A stretch of 64,000 nt of DNA from Ligilactobacillus ubinensis (GTDB lineage: Bacteria; Bacillota; Bacilli; Lactobacillales; Lactobacillaceae). The stretch lies in the NCBI RefSeq assembly GCF_024160875.1, contig NZ_JAIULA010000001.1:62001-126000 (forward strand), read 5' to 3'. The notes beneath the pieces were generated by a model. That model was not told where the DNA came from and searched no databases. It saw only the letters and a program-made list of their open reading frames with translations. The position numbers were made by a program, and so were the translations under genes. Below, in pieces: positions 36,688-46,374 of this stretch (positions are counted from its first letter, which is position 1; each line of letters starts with the position of its first letter).

Positions 36688-36715
36688 CAATTAGTTCCTG
36701 GAGGACAAATAGGTA

Positions 36716-38809
36716 GTGGGAAAAAAAGAAAAAGTTATTATAATCACAGGATTAACGATGGGGTTAGCAATGACAGAGCTGGCTGTGAATCATGTTCATG
36801 CAGCTACTATTGCTAATGGGGATGCTAATTTAAATAGAATAACAACGAATGATAATTACACAATTGTAACACCCGCAAATTTTTTGAAGTATTTTACGCA
36901 AAATGGTAATGCAATAAATAATTATGATGATTCAACGGGAATTCAGATTTTTACAACAACTACTAATCAAGTAGGGAATATAACATTTAATGGTGTATTA
37001 GATTTAAATGAATCATTCGAGATTAAGGGAGCTATAAATGTGGGACTAGCAACATCTTCGCACACTGTTGCAGATGGCATAGGTTTTGCATTTTATCAAG
37101 GGGAACGGGACCAATATAGTGATACAAGTACTGCTAGTAATATCTACGGGGGTAATGTTGGTATCTATGGTGTCCCAAATGTTTTTGGTTGGAAAGCTGA
37201 TACTTATGCGAATAATGATGGAGTTGATGGGGATTCAGATACGGGATTACCTTCGCCATATGGCGCATTTGTTCAAACAAACTCAAGTGGATATGGAACA
37301 ATCGACAAAGAATCGGTTAAGAATCTGGCAAATCTAACAGATGGAAAATTTCATCAAATTGATATTAAATACGATGCTTCTACAAAAATGATGCAAATCA
37401 CATTAAATACAAAACAAGGTGATATTGTATTTAATAAGAATCTTGATAGTATTGTTGATACAAAAAATCCACAGTATTCTTTTTCTATTATAGCATCAAC
37501 AGGTGCTTTATCTGCTACACAGTCTTTTCAGTTGGAGTCTATGGATTATGTAGCATTGCAGACGGCAACGATTAATTATGTTGATGAGAATACAGGTCAA
37601 ATTTTAAAAGCTACTCAAATTACAGGAAAAAGTAATGCGGTAATTGATTATCCAACAAAACAAATTGAAGCTTATGTTCAACAAGGATATGAAGTTGACG
37701 CAGAAAAAAGCACATTGAATTCAGATTCTCAGTTTGATAAAGACGACACAACGAATCAGAATTTTTATGTATACCTTAAACATAAAACAAGTACAGTTAA
37801 GTCTACAAAAGATATTAAGCAAACAATCCATTATCAATATACAAATGGAACGTTAGCAGCTGCAGATATAATAAAAACAATTACTTTTGTCAATGAAACC
37901 ACTACTGATGAAGTTACAAAAAAGGTAACAGATTCTTGGTCCGCACTGAATGGAGATAAGTTTGCGGAAACAGATTCTCCAATTATTAAGGGCTATACAG
38001 CATCTATAAAAGTAATTCCTGAGACAACAACACTTAGTTACGATAGTACAGATCAAGTATATACTGTCACATATGTCCCCAATGATGAGGAAGTAAAAAT
38101 AAATTTTGTTGATAGCATTTCAGGTAAAAGCTTGTTTGAAAAAACAATTACTGGAAAATACGGAACAGTTGCAAACTATCAATTAGATGACGATTTAAAG
38201 GCTTTAGGACAACAAGGATATACTTTAGAAAGTAGTGATATTCCTGTTACAGGTATTCTTTTTAATAGGGATGATGAGATTCAAACGTATACCGTTAAAG
38301 TTGTTCCGAAACTAATGAATGCTAATAGTACAGATACGCTCGTTAATAATACATTTTTCTTAAAGAAAGTTGAATTTATTGATGAGTCGACTAATCAAGT
38401 TATAAAAAGTGACGAGTTATCAAGACAACAAAATTTTTATCCAATAAAAACAGTTACAGCAGTCCTTGCGCAACGAGGATATGTTGTTAATAGTACTTGG
38501 AATGGAACATACAGTTATCAAAATACAGAGCAAGCTAATGTGAAAGTAGCTGTTACTAAGACGCCGATGATTGAAGAAGAAAAGAGGTTATTAAAGAACT
38601 TTTTAAATAGTAAAGAGTACGAGACTAATAATAAAGCGATGGTTCAACAAAATAAATTATTGAAGCAATCTTTTACGACTCCTAGTAATGAGGCGGATGT
38701 TAATAGAGTATATTTCCCCAAGACTGGCGGTGGGGCTGATGGTACTCAATATGAAGTTGCCAAAATGTTGGCGGTATTGTCTCAAACAGTAAACTTTGGT
38801 CAGCGGTGA
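36716..38809 (+). CDS. Secreted L-type lectin-like protein with MucBP-like repeats
   Basis: GTG 36716 follows GGAGG and gives 697 residues. A signal peptide (GLTMGLAMTELAVNHVHAA) is followed by a legume-lectin-like domain (~45-280: NGVLDLNESFEIKG, VADGIGFAFYQG, QTNSSGYGTID, GKFHQIDIKYD) and then four or so MucBP-like beta repeats (~283-610; repeated patterns such as INFVDSISGKSL and VEFIDESTNQVI). The end has FPKTGGGADGT but no hydrophobic segment or basic tail after it, so sortase anchoring is unlikely. It is probably an adhesin that is released or held non-covalently. Confidence 0.8.
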   Translation: MGKKEKVIIITGLTMGLAMTELAVNHVHAATIANGDANLNRITTNDNYTIVTPANFLKYFTQNGNAINNYDDSTGIQIFTTTTNQVGNITFNGVLDLNESFEIKGAINVGLATSSHTVADGIGFAFYQGERDQYSDTSTASNIYGGNVGIYGVPNVFGWKADTYANNDGVDGDSDTGLPSPYGAFVQTNSSGYGTIDKESVKNLANLTDGKFHQIDIKYDASTKMMQITLNTKQGDIVFNKNLDSIVDTKNPQYSFSIIASTGALSATQSFQLESMDYVALQTATINYVDENTGQILKATQITGKSNAVIDYPTKQIEAYVQQGYEVDAEKSTLNSDSQFDKDDTTNQNFYVYLKHKTSTVKSTKDIKQTIHYQYTNGTLAAADIIKTITFVNETTTDEVTKKVTDSWSALNGDKFAETDSPIIKGYTASIKVIPETTTLSYDSTDQVYTVTYVPNDEEVKINFVDSISGKSLFEKTITGKYGTVANYQLDDDLKALGQQGYTLESSDIPVTGILFNRDDEIQTYTVKVVPKLMNANSTDTLVNNTFFLKKVEFIDESTNQVIKSDELSRQQNFYPIKTVTAVLAQRGYVVNSTWNGTYSYQNTEQANVKVAVTKTPMIEEEKRLLKNFLNSKEYETNNKAMVQQNKLLKQSFTTPSNEADVNRVYFPKTGGGADGTQYEVAKMLAVLSQTVNFGQR

Positions 38810-38840
38810 GACTTAGAAAAAGTAGATAGCTACTATCTTT

Positions 38841-38897
38841 AAACAAATAACTAAGTAAAGATGATATTTTTACTTATGTTATTTGTTTTACTTTTTC
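38841..38897 (+). terminator. Terminator of the lectin gene
   Basis: AAACAAATAAC (38841-38851) pairs with GTTATTTGTTT (38878-38888) and TAAGTAAA (38852-38859) with TTTACTTA (38869-38876), one bulge, then a T-rich run. Confidence 0.8.
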
Positions 38898-38987
38898 TAA
38901 AAATATTGCATAATGATTGAGTAAAATAAATTAGTATAAAAAATACGATTATCTTACTTGCAATAATTTTAGATTGAGGTGAAAAAT

Positions 38988-39674
38988 TTGAAAGAAAAAA
39001 GAAAAGAAGTTCCAATTTTAGATTCTGCATTACGCTCAGATATTGTTAAGGCACCTACAGTGATAAAAAATGCTTCAGGAATTAATTTATATGGGAAACG
39101 GATTAAAAGTATTATCTACACAATGGATGTTGCTGTGATTGCAAATTGCAATGCCGATGCTGTATTGGCAGTATATCCGTGGACGCCTAATACTAAGATA
39201 ATTGATGCTATCTCAACGATTTCACATGTGCCAATTCTCGCGGGAATTGGAGGTGGGTTAACCAAAGGCTTGCGTTCAGCCACGGTAGGACTTTTTGCAG
39301 AGGAACATGGGGTTCAGGCAGTGGTTTTAAATGCACCAACCACCATTGAAACGATTGCGCAGGTTGATAAATTTGTGGATGTTCCTATAATATACACAAT
39401 TGTTAATCAAAATAAAGATTTAAAGGCAAGTATTAAAGCCGGCGTACAAGCTTTTAATATTGCAGGCGGTAAAAACACACCACAGCTTGTAACTTGGGTG
39501 CGTGAACAAATAAAAGATTATGCACCTAATTTTCCAATAATTGCGTCAGGTGGTAAAACAGAAGCAGATATTCAAGCAACTATTGATGCTGGAGCAAATG
39601 CTATTACTTTTACAGCATATGGAATGACAGAAGCAATTTTTCAACACAAGATGGAAGAATATCGAAAATTATAA
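38988..39674 (+). CDS. (Beta/alpha)8-barrel protein of unknown function
   Basis: TTG 38988 lies six bases after GAGGTG and gives 228 residues; GTG 38979 overlaps the SD. Alternating strands and helices with PILAGIGGG, NIAGGK and a final IIASGGKTEADIQATIDAGANAITF indicate a TIM barrel with a phosphate-binding site like HisF/ThiG/IGPS relatives. No pathway is suggested: it is monocistronic between the lectin and a TMEM175 channel. I do not recognise a specific enzyme. Confidence 0.7.
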   Translation: MKEKRKEVPILDSALRSDIVKAPTVIKNASGINLYGKRIKSIIYTMDVAVIANCNADAVLAVYPWTPNTKIIDAISTISHVPILAGIGGGLTKGLRSATVGLFAEEHGVQAVVLNAPTTIETIAQVDKFVDVPIIYTIVNQNKDLKASIKAGVQAFNIAGGKNTPQLVTWVREQIKDYAPNFPIIASGGKTEADIQATIDAGANAITFTAYGMTEAIFQHKMEEYRKL

Positions 39675-39689
39675 TGCAATAATAAACTT

Positions 39690-39739
39690 GAGAACCAGAC
39701 GACAGATGACTGAAAAAATGCATTTTTTTTCTGGTTCTC
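39690..39739. terminator. Hairpin between convergent genes
   Basis: GAGAACCAGA (39690-39699) pairs with TCTGGTTCTC (39730-39739); the loop itself contains the palindrome AAAAAATGCATTTTTT. It may terminate both the TIM-barrel gene and the minus-strand channel gene. Confidence 0.6.
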
Positions 39740-39789
39740 GTACTCTACATATAAGAGTTTGAAGTGTTGCTTAATTAATGTTAGGGAGA

Positions 39790-40356
39790 TTACTTGTCGT
39801 GGATAGTTGAACTTATCAACCAATAAATTAAAATTGCAAAAACGGCAATAGAAGAAATTAGTGGAATCAAAAAAGTAAGTGCGGTTGATAGAAAACCAAA
39901 GACAACCAAATGCAACCGTGTTTTATTAATTAGATAACATTTGTGCCGGCTATTGCTAGTTACTCTATTTAATGATACTTGTCCTAATACATAAAGACCT
40001 AAGACAGATAAGACATAAATTAAAATGTAGCAGACGCTTGGTGCAACTGCAGTTGGAAATTCACCATGCCATGCAGTTACGAGAGGTAATAAACTAATAG
40101 GCAAAAGAAGTAAGATGTTTGTCCATAATAATTTTTTATCAACGGTTTGGACAGGATTTATTATAGTATGGTGACTAATCCAAAAGCTAGCAATAAAAAA
40201 GAAACTTAGGATATAGGCTGATAAAGTTGAAAAAAAGGCGGGTTTTAACAACTGTTGCCACGACCCATCTGTAGGTGTTTTTAGTTCTAAAACCATGATT
40301 GTAATAAGAATAGCGAAAATACCGTCGCTGAATGCTTCTAGTCTGTTTTTTGACAT
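39790..40356 (-). CDS. TMEM175-family (DUF1211) potassium channel-like protein
   Basis: The 188-residue protein has about five to six TM helices and begins MSKNRLEAFSDGIFAILITIMV, with the FSD motif (9-11) in the first helix that defines the bacterial TMEM175 group, K+-selective channels that assemble as tetramers. Most members pair this with a second FSD-containing repeat across subunits. It is monocistronic and convergent with the TIM-barrel gene. Physiological role is unknown. Confidence 0.88.
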   Translation of the reverse strand: MSKNRLEAFSDGIFAILITIMVLELKTPTDGSWQQLLKPAFFSTLSAYILSFFFIASFWISHHTIINPVQTVDKKLLWTNILLLLPISLLPLVTAWHGEFPTAVAPSVCYILIYVLSVLGLYVLGQVSLNRVTSNSRHKCYLINKTRLHLVVFGFLSTALTFLIPLISSIAVFAILIYWLISSTIHDK

Positions 40357-40563
40357 GAAAATAACCTCATCTAAAATTATATATTTAAGAAAAATTTTAA
40401 TACATTATAAATAATTTAAAATTACAATATATGGGTAAATAATACAAGTAAAAAATACATCAAATTTATGAAGGTGCAACTAGCTATATGTCTTTTGCCA
40501 TTCTCTTTAATAGTAATTTTGGAATATAGGCTTATTTCTATTAATCACTCGGATGTTTTCCTG

Positions 40564-40640
40564 TATAATGAGCAATTGGAAACAAAGTAAAAAAGTGATG
40601 CCTTCTTAGAAGTAGCCATTTTAGTGCTGCTTTTAATTTT
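40564..40640 (+). promoter_or_regulatory. Promoter -10 and attenuator-like hairpin before the EamA gene
   Basis: TATAAT at 40564-40569 is a consensus -10 (weak TTAATC -35). Then AGAAGTAGC (40608-40616) pairs with GCTGCTTTT (40626-40634), two wobble pairs, followed by AATTTTTT, a terminator-like structure 43 bases before the ATG. An outer pairing AAGTGA (40593-40598) with TCACTT (40653-40658) encloses it. This could be a leader attenuator or simply the end of a small transcript. The 40357-40563 part shows nothing else. Confidence 0.4.
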
Positions 40641-40682
40641 TTAGTGGTTTAGTCACTTAGAAAAAGAGTGTTAATATAAAAA

Positions 40683-41600
40683 ATGAGTAGTAAACAAAAA
40701 GGAATTATTTTAGCAATTCTAGGAGCTTCATTATGGGGAACTTCTGGTGTAGCAGTTCAGTATCTATATGCACATGCCCAGATAAATACAGCGTGGTTGG
40801 TTGCGCAACGATTATTGGGAGCGGGAATTTTATTGAGTATTTGGTCACATTACAAATACCCTGGGGAAATTAGCCGAATAATAAAAAAGCGAACGAATTG
40901 GATTAGACTAATTCTTTTTTCCTTGATTGGAGTTGGAGGATCACAATTCACATACTTTGTGGCAGTTAGTTTAAGCAATGCACCCACAGCAACAACGATT
41001 CAATTTTTATCACCAATTATTATCATTGCATATACAGCTATCGCTAAAAAGGCTTTACCGCGAAGGATAGATGTTTTTTCAGTTGTAATTGCGATTATGG
41101 GAACATTTATGTTGATTACGGGAGGACATTTAGATAGGTTATCACTTTCTGTTGAGGCCTGTATATGGGGATTATTAGCTGCTTTTTGTACAGCAATGGA
41201 GGTTGTTATTCCAGAAGGTTTAATGCAACGTTATCAAACTGTATCGCTAATAGGCACAGCAATGATAATAAGTGAATTTGCTTTTTTACCAAATCTAGTT
41301 TTAAAGCCTTGGCCACAGTTAACATTTTTTGATTGGGGATTGGTTGTGTATATTGTAATTGCAGGAACGTTGTTTGCTTATTTATTTTTCTTGGCAAGCA
41401 CTCGTTATATTTCAACAAGTTTAACTGGGATGTTAGGTGCTTTTGAACCATTGGTAGCAACAGTTTTAGCTGTCGCTTTGTTAGGTACCAGTCTTAGTGT
41501 GGATGAACTCATCGGTGGGGGTTGTATAATAGCAGTTACGATATTACAAGCATGGGCTGAGAAAAAGGGAATCCTTAAACAAAGTAGAGGCAACGCGTAA
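40683..41600 (+). CDS. EamA/DMT-family transporter
   Basis: The 305-residue protein has ten TM segments in two EamA repeats; GASLWGTSGVAVQYL in the first helix and GTLFAYLFFLASTRYISTSLTGMLGAFEPLVATVLA in the second half are typical. DMT carriers move amino acids, metabolites or drugs, mostly outward. The SD is weak. Its leader has a terminator-like hairpin. It is convergent with the lar operon; the terminator at 41665 separates them. Confidence 0.85.
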   Translation: MSSKQKGIILAILGASLWGTSGVAVQYLYAHAQINTAWLVAQRLLGAGILLSIWSHYKYPGEISRIIKKRTNWIRLILFSLIGVGGSQFTYFVAVSLSNAPTATTIQFLSPIIIIAYTAIAKKALPRRIDVFSVVIAIMGTFMLITGGHLDRLSLSVEACIWGLLAAFCTAMEVVIPEGLMQRYQTVSLIGTAMIISEFAFLPNLVLKPWPQLTFFDWGLVVYIVIAGTLFAYLFFLASTRYISTSLTGMLGAFEPLVATVLAVALLGTSLSVDELIGGGCIIAVTILQAWAEKKGILKQSRGNA

Positions 41601-41664
41601 ATGTATAGTAGCTTCCTTAAAAAATTACAACTAGTTTAAAATAAAAAGATAGATGTGATGTTAT

Positions 41665-41690
41665 AAAAAAACTAGCGTTTAACACGCTAG
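41665..41690 (-). terminator. Terminator of the lar/nickel operon
   Basis: On the minus strand CTAGCG (41690-41685) pairs with CGCTAG (41677-41672), loop TGTTAAA, followed by a T-tract (A run at 41665-41671 on the plus strand). Confidence 0.8.
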
Positions 41691-41743
41691 CAGTAGGTAA
41701 TATTATAGATGTAGATAAGTTGATTAGATAAAATATAAAGCAG

Positions 41744-42736
41744 CTAGATTTTGGACTTTTGAATTTTATATTGCCAACCTATATAATATGATGCCCATAA
41801 GAGAGAAAATAGAATAACAATATAAATACCGAGTGAATTAAGATCTATATTTGCTAGCCAAAGATTTAATTTACTGAGTTTTGTAAAAATAATTGTTCCA
41901 GATTGAAGTAGTTCGATACTACCAATAAGAAAAGCAACAATTATAGAAATAAAAGTAATTGTTAAGTTATAATGTAGCTTTCTTTCGGGCATTGAAAAGG
42001 CCCAATTATAGGCACCTGACATCATAACAGAATCTGTTGTATCCATTAGCATCATGCCAGCTGCAAAAAGCAAGGGAAAAACCATACTATTCCAACCTAA
42101 GGCGAAACGGTTACTTTCAGCAGAAATTGAAATTAATCCAATTTCTGTTGCAGTATCAAACCCTAAACCAAACAAAAAACCAATGGGATACATGTGCCAT
42201 GCTTTAGTTACCATTCGCAAAAAAGGGGTTAAAATTTTTGTTAGTGGCCCACGGGAATTTAACAAGTTATTAAGCTGGTTTTCTTCAAGGCTGGTATGAT
42301 TTAGTTGCTTTTTAATATTTAGTAAGATAATTAGGTTATTAACAGCTAAAAATAGTAAAAAAGTTCCAGAGATTATGCCACCTGTTTTATCACCTAAATT
42401 AGAAAGAAAAGATATTTTTTCTTTGAATAACGTAGCAGATAAATTTAACAATAATACAATAAAAATAACGACAGTTGAATGACCTAAAGAAAAGTAAAAA
42501 CCAACTCCAGTAGCTTTTTGTTTTTGGTTAACTAATTTTCGAACAGAATTATCGATTGCGGCAATGTGATCGGCATCAAATGCGTGGCGTAAGCCTAATG
42601 TATATGCAACGAAACCTAATCCTAATTGGGTGGGCGATTGTTTAGCAATGATCCAAATCCAAGAAAAGGTGCAGAGATGTAGGATAGCAATTAGTAGATA
42701 ATAGTTAGAAGATTTTTTAAATAACTTTTTTTTCAT
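41744..42736 (-). CDS. NiCoT-family nickel/cobalt permease
   Basis: The 330-residue protein has about eight TM segments and the family signature RHAFDADHI, an H-x4-D-H motif (His51, Asp56, His57) in the second helix, essential for metal transport in HoxN/NixA. A second family motif, LGFDTATE, lies near 170. It is the last gene of the lactate-racemase cluster and should supply Ni(II) for the LarA pincer cofactor. Lactiplantibacillus plantarum uses an ECF-type LarMN(Q)O system instead, so this is an alternative supply route. A hairpin separates it from larD. Confidence 0.9.
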   Translation of the reverse strand: MKKKLFKKSSNYYLLIAILHLCTFSWIWIIAKQSPTQLGLGFVAYTLGLRHAFDADHIAAIDNSVRKLVNQKQKATGVGFYFSLGHSTVVIFIVLLLNLSATLFKEKISFLSNLGDKTGGIISGTFLLFLAVNNLIILLNIKKQLNHTSLEENQLNNLLNSRGPLTKILTPFLRMVTKAWHMYPIGFLFGLGFDTATEIGLISISAESNRFALGWNSMVFPLLFAAGMMLMDTTDSVMMSGAYNWAFSMPERKLHYNLTITFISIIVAFLIGSIELLQSGTIIFTKLSKLNLWLANIDLNSLGIYIVILFSLLWASYYIGWQYKIQKSKI

Positions 42737-42751
42737 AGAATTTTCCTTTCA

Positions 42752-42792
42752 AAAAAGCAGCTCGGTATAAAGCACTAACCGAACCGCTTTTT
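42752..42792 (-). terminator. Intra-operon terminator-like hairpin between larD and the NiCoT gene
   Basis: On the minus strand AAAAAGCGGTTCGGT pairs with ACCGAGCTGCTTTTT (15 bp with two wobble pairs), ending in T residues. It probably lowers expression of the nickel permease relative to larABCED, or allows it a separate promoter. Confidence 0.65.
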
Positions 42793-42794
42793 AC

Positions 42795-43517
42795 TTAATT
42801 AAAAACATTCTGATAGATGGTTGTGGCGGCGGTAGCTCCAAGAATAGGGGCTAAGATAGGAACCCAACTATAAGAGAACTGTGAACTGCCTTTAAGTTTA
42901 AAAGGCCATATTGCGTGAAGTAATCTAGGCCCGAAATCTCTAGCAGGATTTAAAGCGGGTCCAGTTGGACCACCAAACGAGATAACTAGACACATAACTA
43001 GAAAACCTAGACCGATAAAATCAGCACGTGAATCAACTTTATCAACGGTAATAAATAGCGCACCAAATACTAATAAAAATGTACCGATAAATTCATTGAT
43101 GAAACCATTTAGTTTACTATGAGCAGCATCAATTGTTGCGAACGTACCTAATATTGCCTCTGAGTTAGTTGTTTTATTGTAATAAGGACTATAAGCTAAG
43201 ATGATTAGCACCTGCCCCAGAATTGCTCCAAGCAATTGAGAGACAACATAGGGAATAACCTCTTTCCAAGGAAAACTACCTGTGACAGCTAAGGCGATAG
43301 TCATAGCAGGATTAATCTGAGCACCAGAAATTGTGGCAAACATCAATGCGGGAATCATAACACCTATTCCATAACCAAAGCCAATTAAAACCCAACCGCC
43401 ATGAAACCCTTTAGTCCCTTTTAATTCAACGTTAGCAACTGAACCATTGCCTAAAGCGACCATAATAGCAGTACCAAAAAATTCCGCCAGACAACGTATA
43501 AATAAAGAATAGTGCAT
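42795..43517 (-). CDS. larD: Lactate/glycerol channel of the aquaglyceroporin family (LarD)
   Basis: The 240-residue protein has six TM helices and both NPA boxes: INPAMTIAL in the first half and LNPARDFGPR in the second, with the arginine and aspartate of the glycerol-facilitator type. In L. plantarum LarD (GlpF1) helps D- and L-lactic acid cross the membrane. It lies seven bases after larE within the lar cluster. Confidence 0.9.
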   Translation of the reverse strand: MHYSLFIRCLAEFFGTAIMVALGNGSVANVELKGTKGFHGGWVLIGFGYGIGVMIPALMFATISGAQINPAMTIALAVTGSFPWKEVIPYVVSQLLGAILGQVLIILAYSPYYNKTTNSEAILGTFATIDAAHSKLNGFINEFIGTFLLVFGALFITVDKVDSRADFIGLGFLVMCLVISFGGPTGPALNPARDFGPRLLHAIWPFKLKGSSQFSYSWVPILAPILGATAATTIYQNVFN

Positions 43518-43524
43518 TCGATTA

Positions 43525-44361
43525 TTACCCCACTAAAATACTTTCTTTTTCTGCATTTGAAAGTGATTGATTCATCCGACCACTAGTGAATCCTTGTAGA
43601 TCAACTGTAATATACTCATAACCTATCATAGTTAACGTTTCAGTTACTTTGGTTCTTTCAGCGATTAATTTTGAAATGTCTGCGGCAGGAACCTCAATTC
43701 GGGCAACATTTTGATGAACGCGAACTCTAACGGACATAAAGCCTAGTTCCTTTAAAGCTTTTTCGGCTGAGATAACTTGACGTAACTTTGCACTAGTTAA
43801 CTTAGTATTGTATGGGAAGCGAGATGACACTGAACAAGATGCAAGTTTGTTCCAGTTTGTAAGTCCTAAATCTTGTGCTAATTTGCGGACATCTGTTTTA
43901 TACATATCGGCTTGTTGTAGAATTGAAAGAGCGCCTGCTTCATCTCTTGCACGAAGACCAGGACGAAAATCGGAGTTGTCATCCATAATCATGCCATCAA
44001 GAACAATATCAGCATTAAATTGCTTAGCTATTGCTAGCATTTGAGTATAGAAAATTTTTTTCATATAATACCATGAATCAGGGGTATTATTACTAATATG
44101 CTCATCAGCTAAGTAGTCTAGGTGTACCCCTTTTACTTGAGCACCTAATTTTTTGGCTAAATGGATGGCTTTTTCATATTCATCGTCAGAGAATAACTCT
44201 GAATTGGCAACGACAGCTAAAACATTTTCCTTACCAAGGACATCAAGAGCTTCATCTAAGACAAGGGTTGAATCAATTCCGCCAGAAAAGCCAACGATAA
44301 CACGATTATAACTGGCTAAGCTATTTTGTAATTTTTTTTCTTTTTCGACTAATGTATTCAT
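43525..44361 (-). CDS. larE: Pyridinium-3,5-bisthiocarboxylic acid mononucleotide synthase (sulfur insertase LarE)
   Basis: The start at 44361 follows AAAGGA and gives 278 residues; a GTG six codons upstream overlaps the SD. The PP-loop SGGIDS is at 26-31. The sacrificial cysteine falls at Cys176 (LASCSVSSRFPY), the same number as in L. plantarum LarE, so this is the Cys-sacrificing form and not the Fe-S type. It adds two sulfur atoms to the pincer precursor, using one LarE per sulfur. Confidence 0.93.
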   Translation of the reverse strand: MNTLVEKEKKLQNSLASYNRVIVGFSGGIDSTLVLDEALDVLGKENVLAVVANSELFSDDEYEKAIHLAKKLGAQVKGVHLDYLADEHISNNTPDSWYYMKKIFYTQMLAIAKQFNADIVLDGMIMDDNSDFRPGLRARDEAGALSILQQADMYKTDVRKLAQDLGLTNWNKLASCSVSSRFPYNTKLTSAKLRQVISAEKALKELGFMSVRVRVHQNVARIEVPAADISKLIAERTKVTETLTMIGYEYITVDLQGFTSGRMNQSLSNAEKESILVG

Positions 44362-44384
44362 TTTTAAGATTCCTTTCACACTAT

Positions 44385-45614
44385 TTAATCAGATTGAATA
44401 AGATTCATGATTTTAGTTTCTAAATTTTTAATAGGTAATTTATTTTTTTGAGCTAAGCTAACTAGATCATCATGCTCTAGTGAAACTTTTGTTATTCCTG
44501 CATAGGATAGGTATTTAACATGTAGATTACCAAACTTTGTTTTAAGTAATTTAAGATCTCGTTGCATAATCTTGCGATCTAGTAATTGTTGCCTGACACC
44601 AATTGATGATGTGTGTTCAAAAATGATTTTAGTTAATGTCTCGCTATTAGTCGGATCAGCTAATAAGCAAAGCTTATGAGCTGGACGCCCCTTTTTCATT
44701 GTAATTGGTTCGACCCAAGCATCTTTAGCGCCATTTGTAAGTAATATAGCCATGACATCGGATAATTCTTGTCCAGTAGTATCATCAAGATTTGTTTCTA
44801 TTAAGATAATTTGATCTTTTGAGTGGATAACTTTTTGGTTACTAAGCAATGAATTATAAATACAGCTTCTTAGGGCGTTTAACCCATTTATTTGGCGAGT
44901 ACCAAAACCGTAGCCAATTTTTTCAAGAATTAGATTTTCAGGAACTTCACCAAATGTTGTTGTTGCACATTTTATAATTCCAAATCCTGTTGGAGTAACC
45001 AATTCAGTATCTACATCCATTCTTTGTCTAAAAGGAATGGCACTATTTGTTCGCATTTGCATTACTGCGGGAACGGGGACAGGCATTACGCCATGGGCAA
45101 CTTTAATCGTCCCTGTTCCATCGACTAAAGGCCCACAAATTAATTTATCTATTTTTAAAAGATTTAATCCAATGAAGAAACCAGTAATATCAATAATAGA
45201 ATCAATGGCACCAATTTCATGGAAATGAATTTCATCAATCTTTTTTTCGTGGACATGAGCTTCTGCTTTAGCAATTTCTTCAAATACTGTACATGCTGAT
45301 TTTTTGATGTGAGCATTTAAAGTAGAGTTGTTAATAATGTCTTCAATAGTTGCAAGATTTCTACCGTGATGATGAATTTTTTGTGCACCTTCATCAACAT
45401 GATGATTTGCAAATTCACTAGTTAGACTAACTTCAAATAGATGTCCTGTAATTGCTGATTTTGTTGTTTTTGTTAATGACAAATGATAGCCGGTTAGTTT
45501 AAGTTTTGCTAACTCATTTTTAAACGCATTAAAATCTAATCCAAGATCAAATAATGTTCCAAGGAGCATATTACCACTTACACCAGAAAAAGGATCTAAA
45601 TATAAAGTTTTCAA
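44385..45614 (-). CDS. larC: Nickel insertase LarC, single continuous frame
   Basis: The 409-residue protein begins [11 protein letters not shown], has a His-rich segment (HHVDEG, KIHHHGR, HVHEKK, HFHE; ~72-130) and a C-terminal cyclometallase part ([25 protein letters not shown]). LarC installs nickel into the pincer nucleotide in a CTP-dependent way. In L. plantarum full-length LarC needs a programmed frameshift joining larC1 and larC2; here one uninterrupted frame encodes both parts. TTG start after GGGGAG, overlapping larB by four bases. Confidence 0.93.
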   Translation of the reverse strand: MKTLYLDPFSGVSGNMLLGTLFDLGLDFNAFKNELAKLKLTGYHLSLTKTTKSAITGHLFEVSLTSEFANHHVDEGAQKIHHHGRNLATIEDIINNSTLNAHIKKSACTVFEEIAKAEAHVHEKKIDEIHFHEIGAIDSIIDITGFFIGLNLLKIDKLICGPLVDGTGTIKVAHGVMPVPVPAVMQMRTNSAIPFRQRMDVDTELVTPTGFGIIKCATTTFGEVPENLILEKIGYGFGTRQINGLNALRSCIYNSLLSNQKVIHSKDQIILIETNLDDTTGQELSDVMAILLTNGAKDAWVEPITMKKGRPAHKLCLLADPTNSETLTKIIFEHTSSIGVRQQLLDRKIMQRDLKLLKTKFGNLHVKYLSYAGITKVSLEHDDLVSLAQKNKLPIKNLETKIMNLIQSD

Positions 45615-46372
45615 TTTGTATACTCCCCTAAATGATTTATTTTACTTGCAGAGTAGCCAGCACCAAAGCCATTGTCAATGTTGACCACAGTAACACCGGT
45701 AGCACAACTATTTAACATAGTTAGTAAAGCGGATATTCCATGAAATGAGGTACCATAACCAATACTGGTGGGGACTGCAATTACAGGTGAGGTGACAAGT
45801 CCACCAACAACAGAAGCTAATGCACCTTCCATTCCAGCAACCACAATAACTACACGTGCCTCTTTGATAGCATCAATTCGTGCAAACAAGCGATGAATTC
45901 CAGCAACGCCGACGTCATAGATTCTAGTAACATTATTGCCAAACATTTCAGCTGTGAGTGCTGCTTCTTCGGCAACATGTAAATCTGAAGTTCCAGCAGT
46001 CACGACAGCAATTTTTCCTTTTGTTTTTTGCAGTGTATGTTTTTTCCACAATAACATTTTAGAGGAAGTATCATAGGTTAATTCAGGTAAATATTTGGTA
46101 ACGTCGCTAGCTTTTTGAGGAGTAACGCGGGTCACGAGAATATTATTTTGACTTTGCAACATTGTTGTAACGATTTTAACTATTTGAGAAGCAGATTTCC
46201 CTTCGCCATAAACAATTTCAGGGACACCGGTTCGAACTTTTCGTTCAGTATCAACTTTAGCGAAGTCAAGATCAGTGAAACCGAAATTATTAATTATTTT
46301 AGTTGCATCTTCAAAAGTTATTTTTTGTTCAGAGAGAAGTTGGAATATCTGTTTTACTTTGTCTATTTCCAT
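45611..46372 (-). CDS. larB: Pincer cofactor biosynthesis carboxylase LarB
   Basis: The 253-residue protein has a short N-terminal helical part and a C-terminal AIR-carboxylase (PurE)-like domain: [30 protein letters not shown] and [12 protein letters not shown]. LarB carboxylates and hydrolyses nicotinic acid adenine dinucleotide to start the nickel-pincer cofactor. It begins two bases after larA stops and overlaps larC. Confidence 0.94.
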   Translation of the reverse strand: MEIDKVKQIFQLLSEQKITFEDATKIINNFGFTDLDFAKVDTERKVRTGVPEIVYGEGKSASQIVKIVTTMLQSQNNILVTRVTPQKASDVTKYLPELTYDTSSKMLLWKKHTLQKTKGKIAVVTAGTSDLHVAEEAALTAEMFGNNVTRIYDVGVAGIHRLFARIDAIKEARVVIVVAGMEGALASVVGGLVTSPVIAVPTSIGYGTSFHGISALLTMLNSCATGVTVVNIDNGFGAGYSASKINHLGEYTN

Positions 46373-46374
46373 GG

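Noticed and set aside
38731-38760. Sortase anchor of the lectin protein
   Set aside because: The FPKTG motif is not followed by a hydrophobic segment and positive tail.
44385-45614. Programmed frameshift in larC as in L. plantarum
   Set aside because: The frame is continuous from the TTG start to the stop, with both N- and C-terminal LarC parts.
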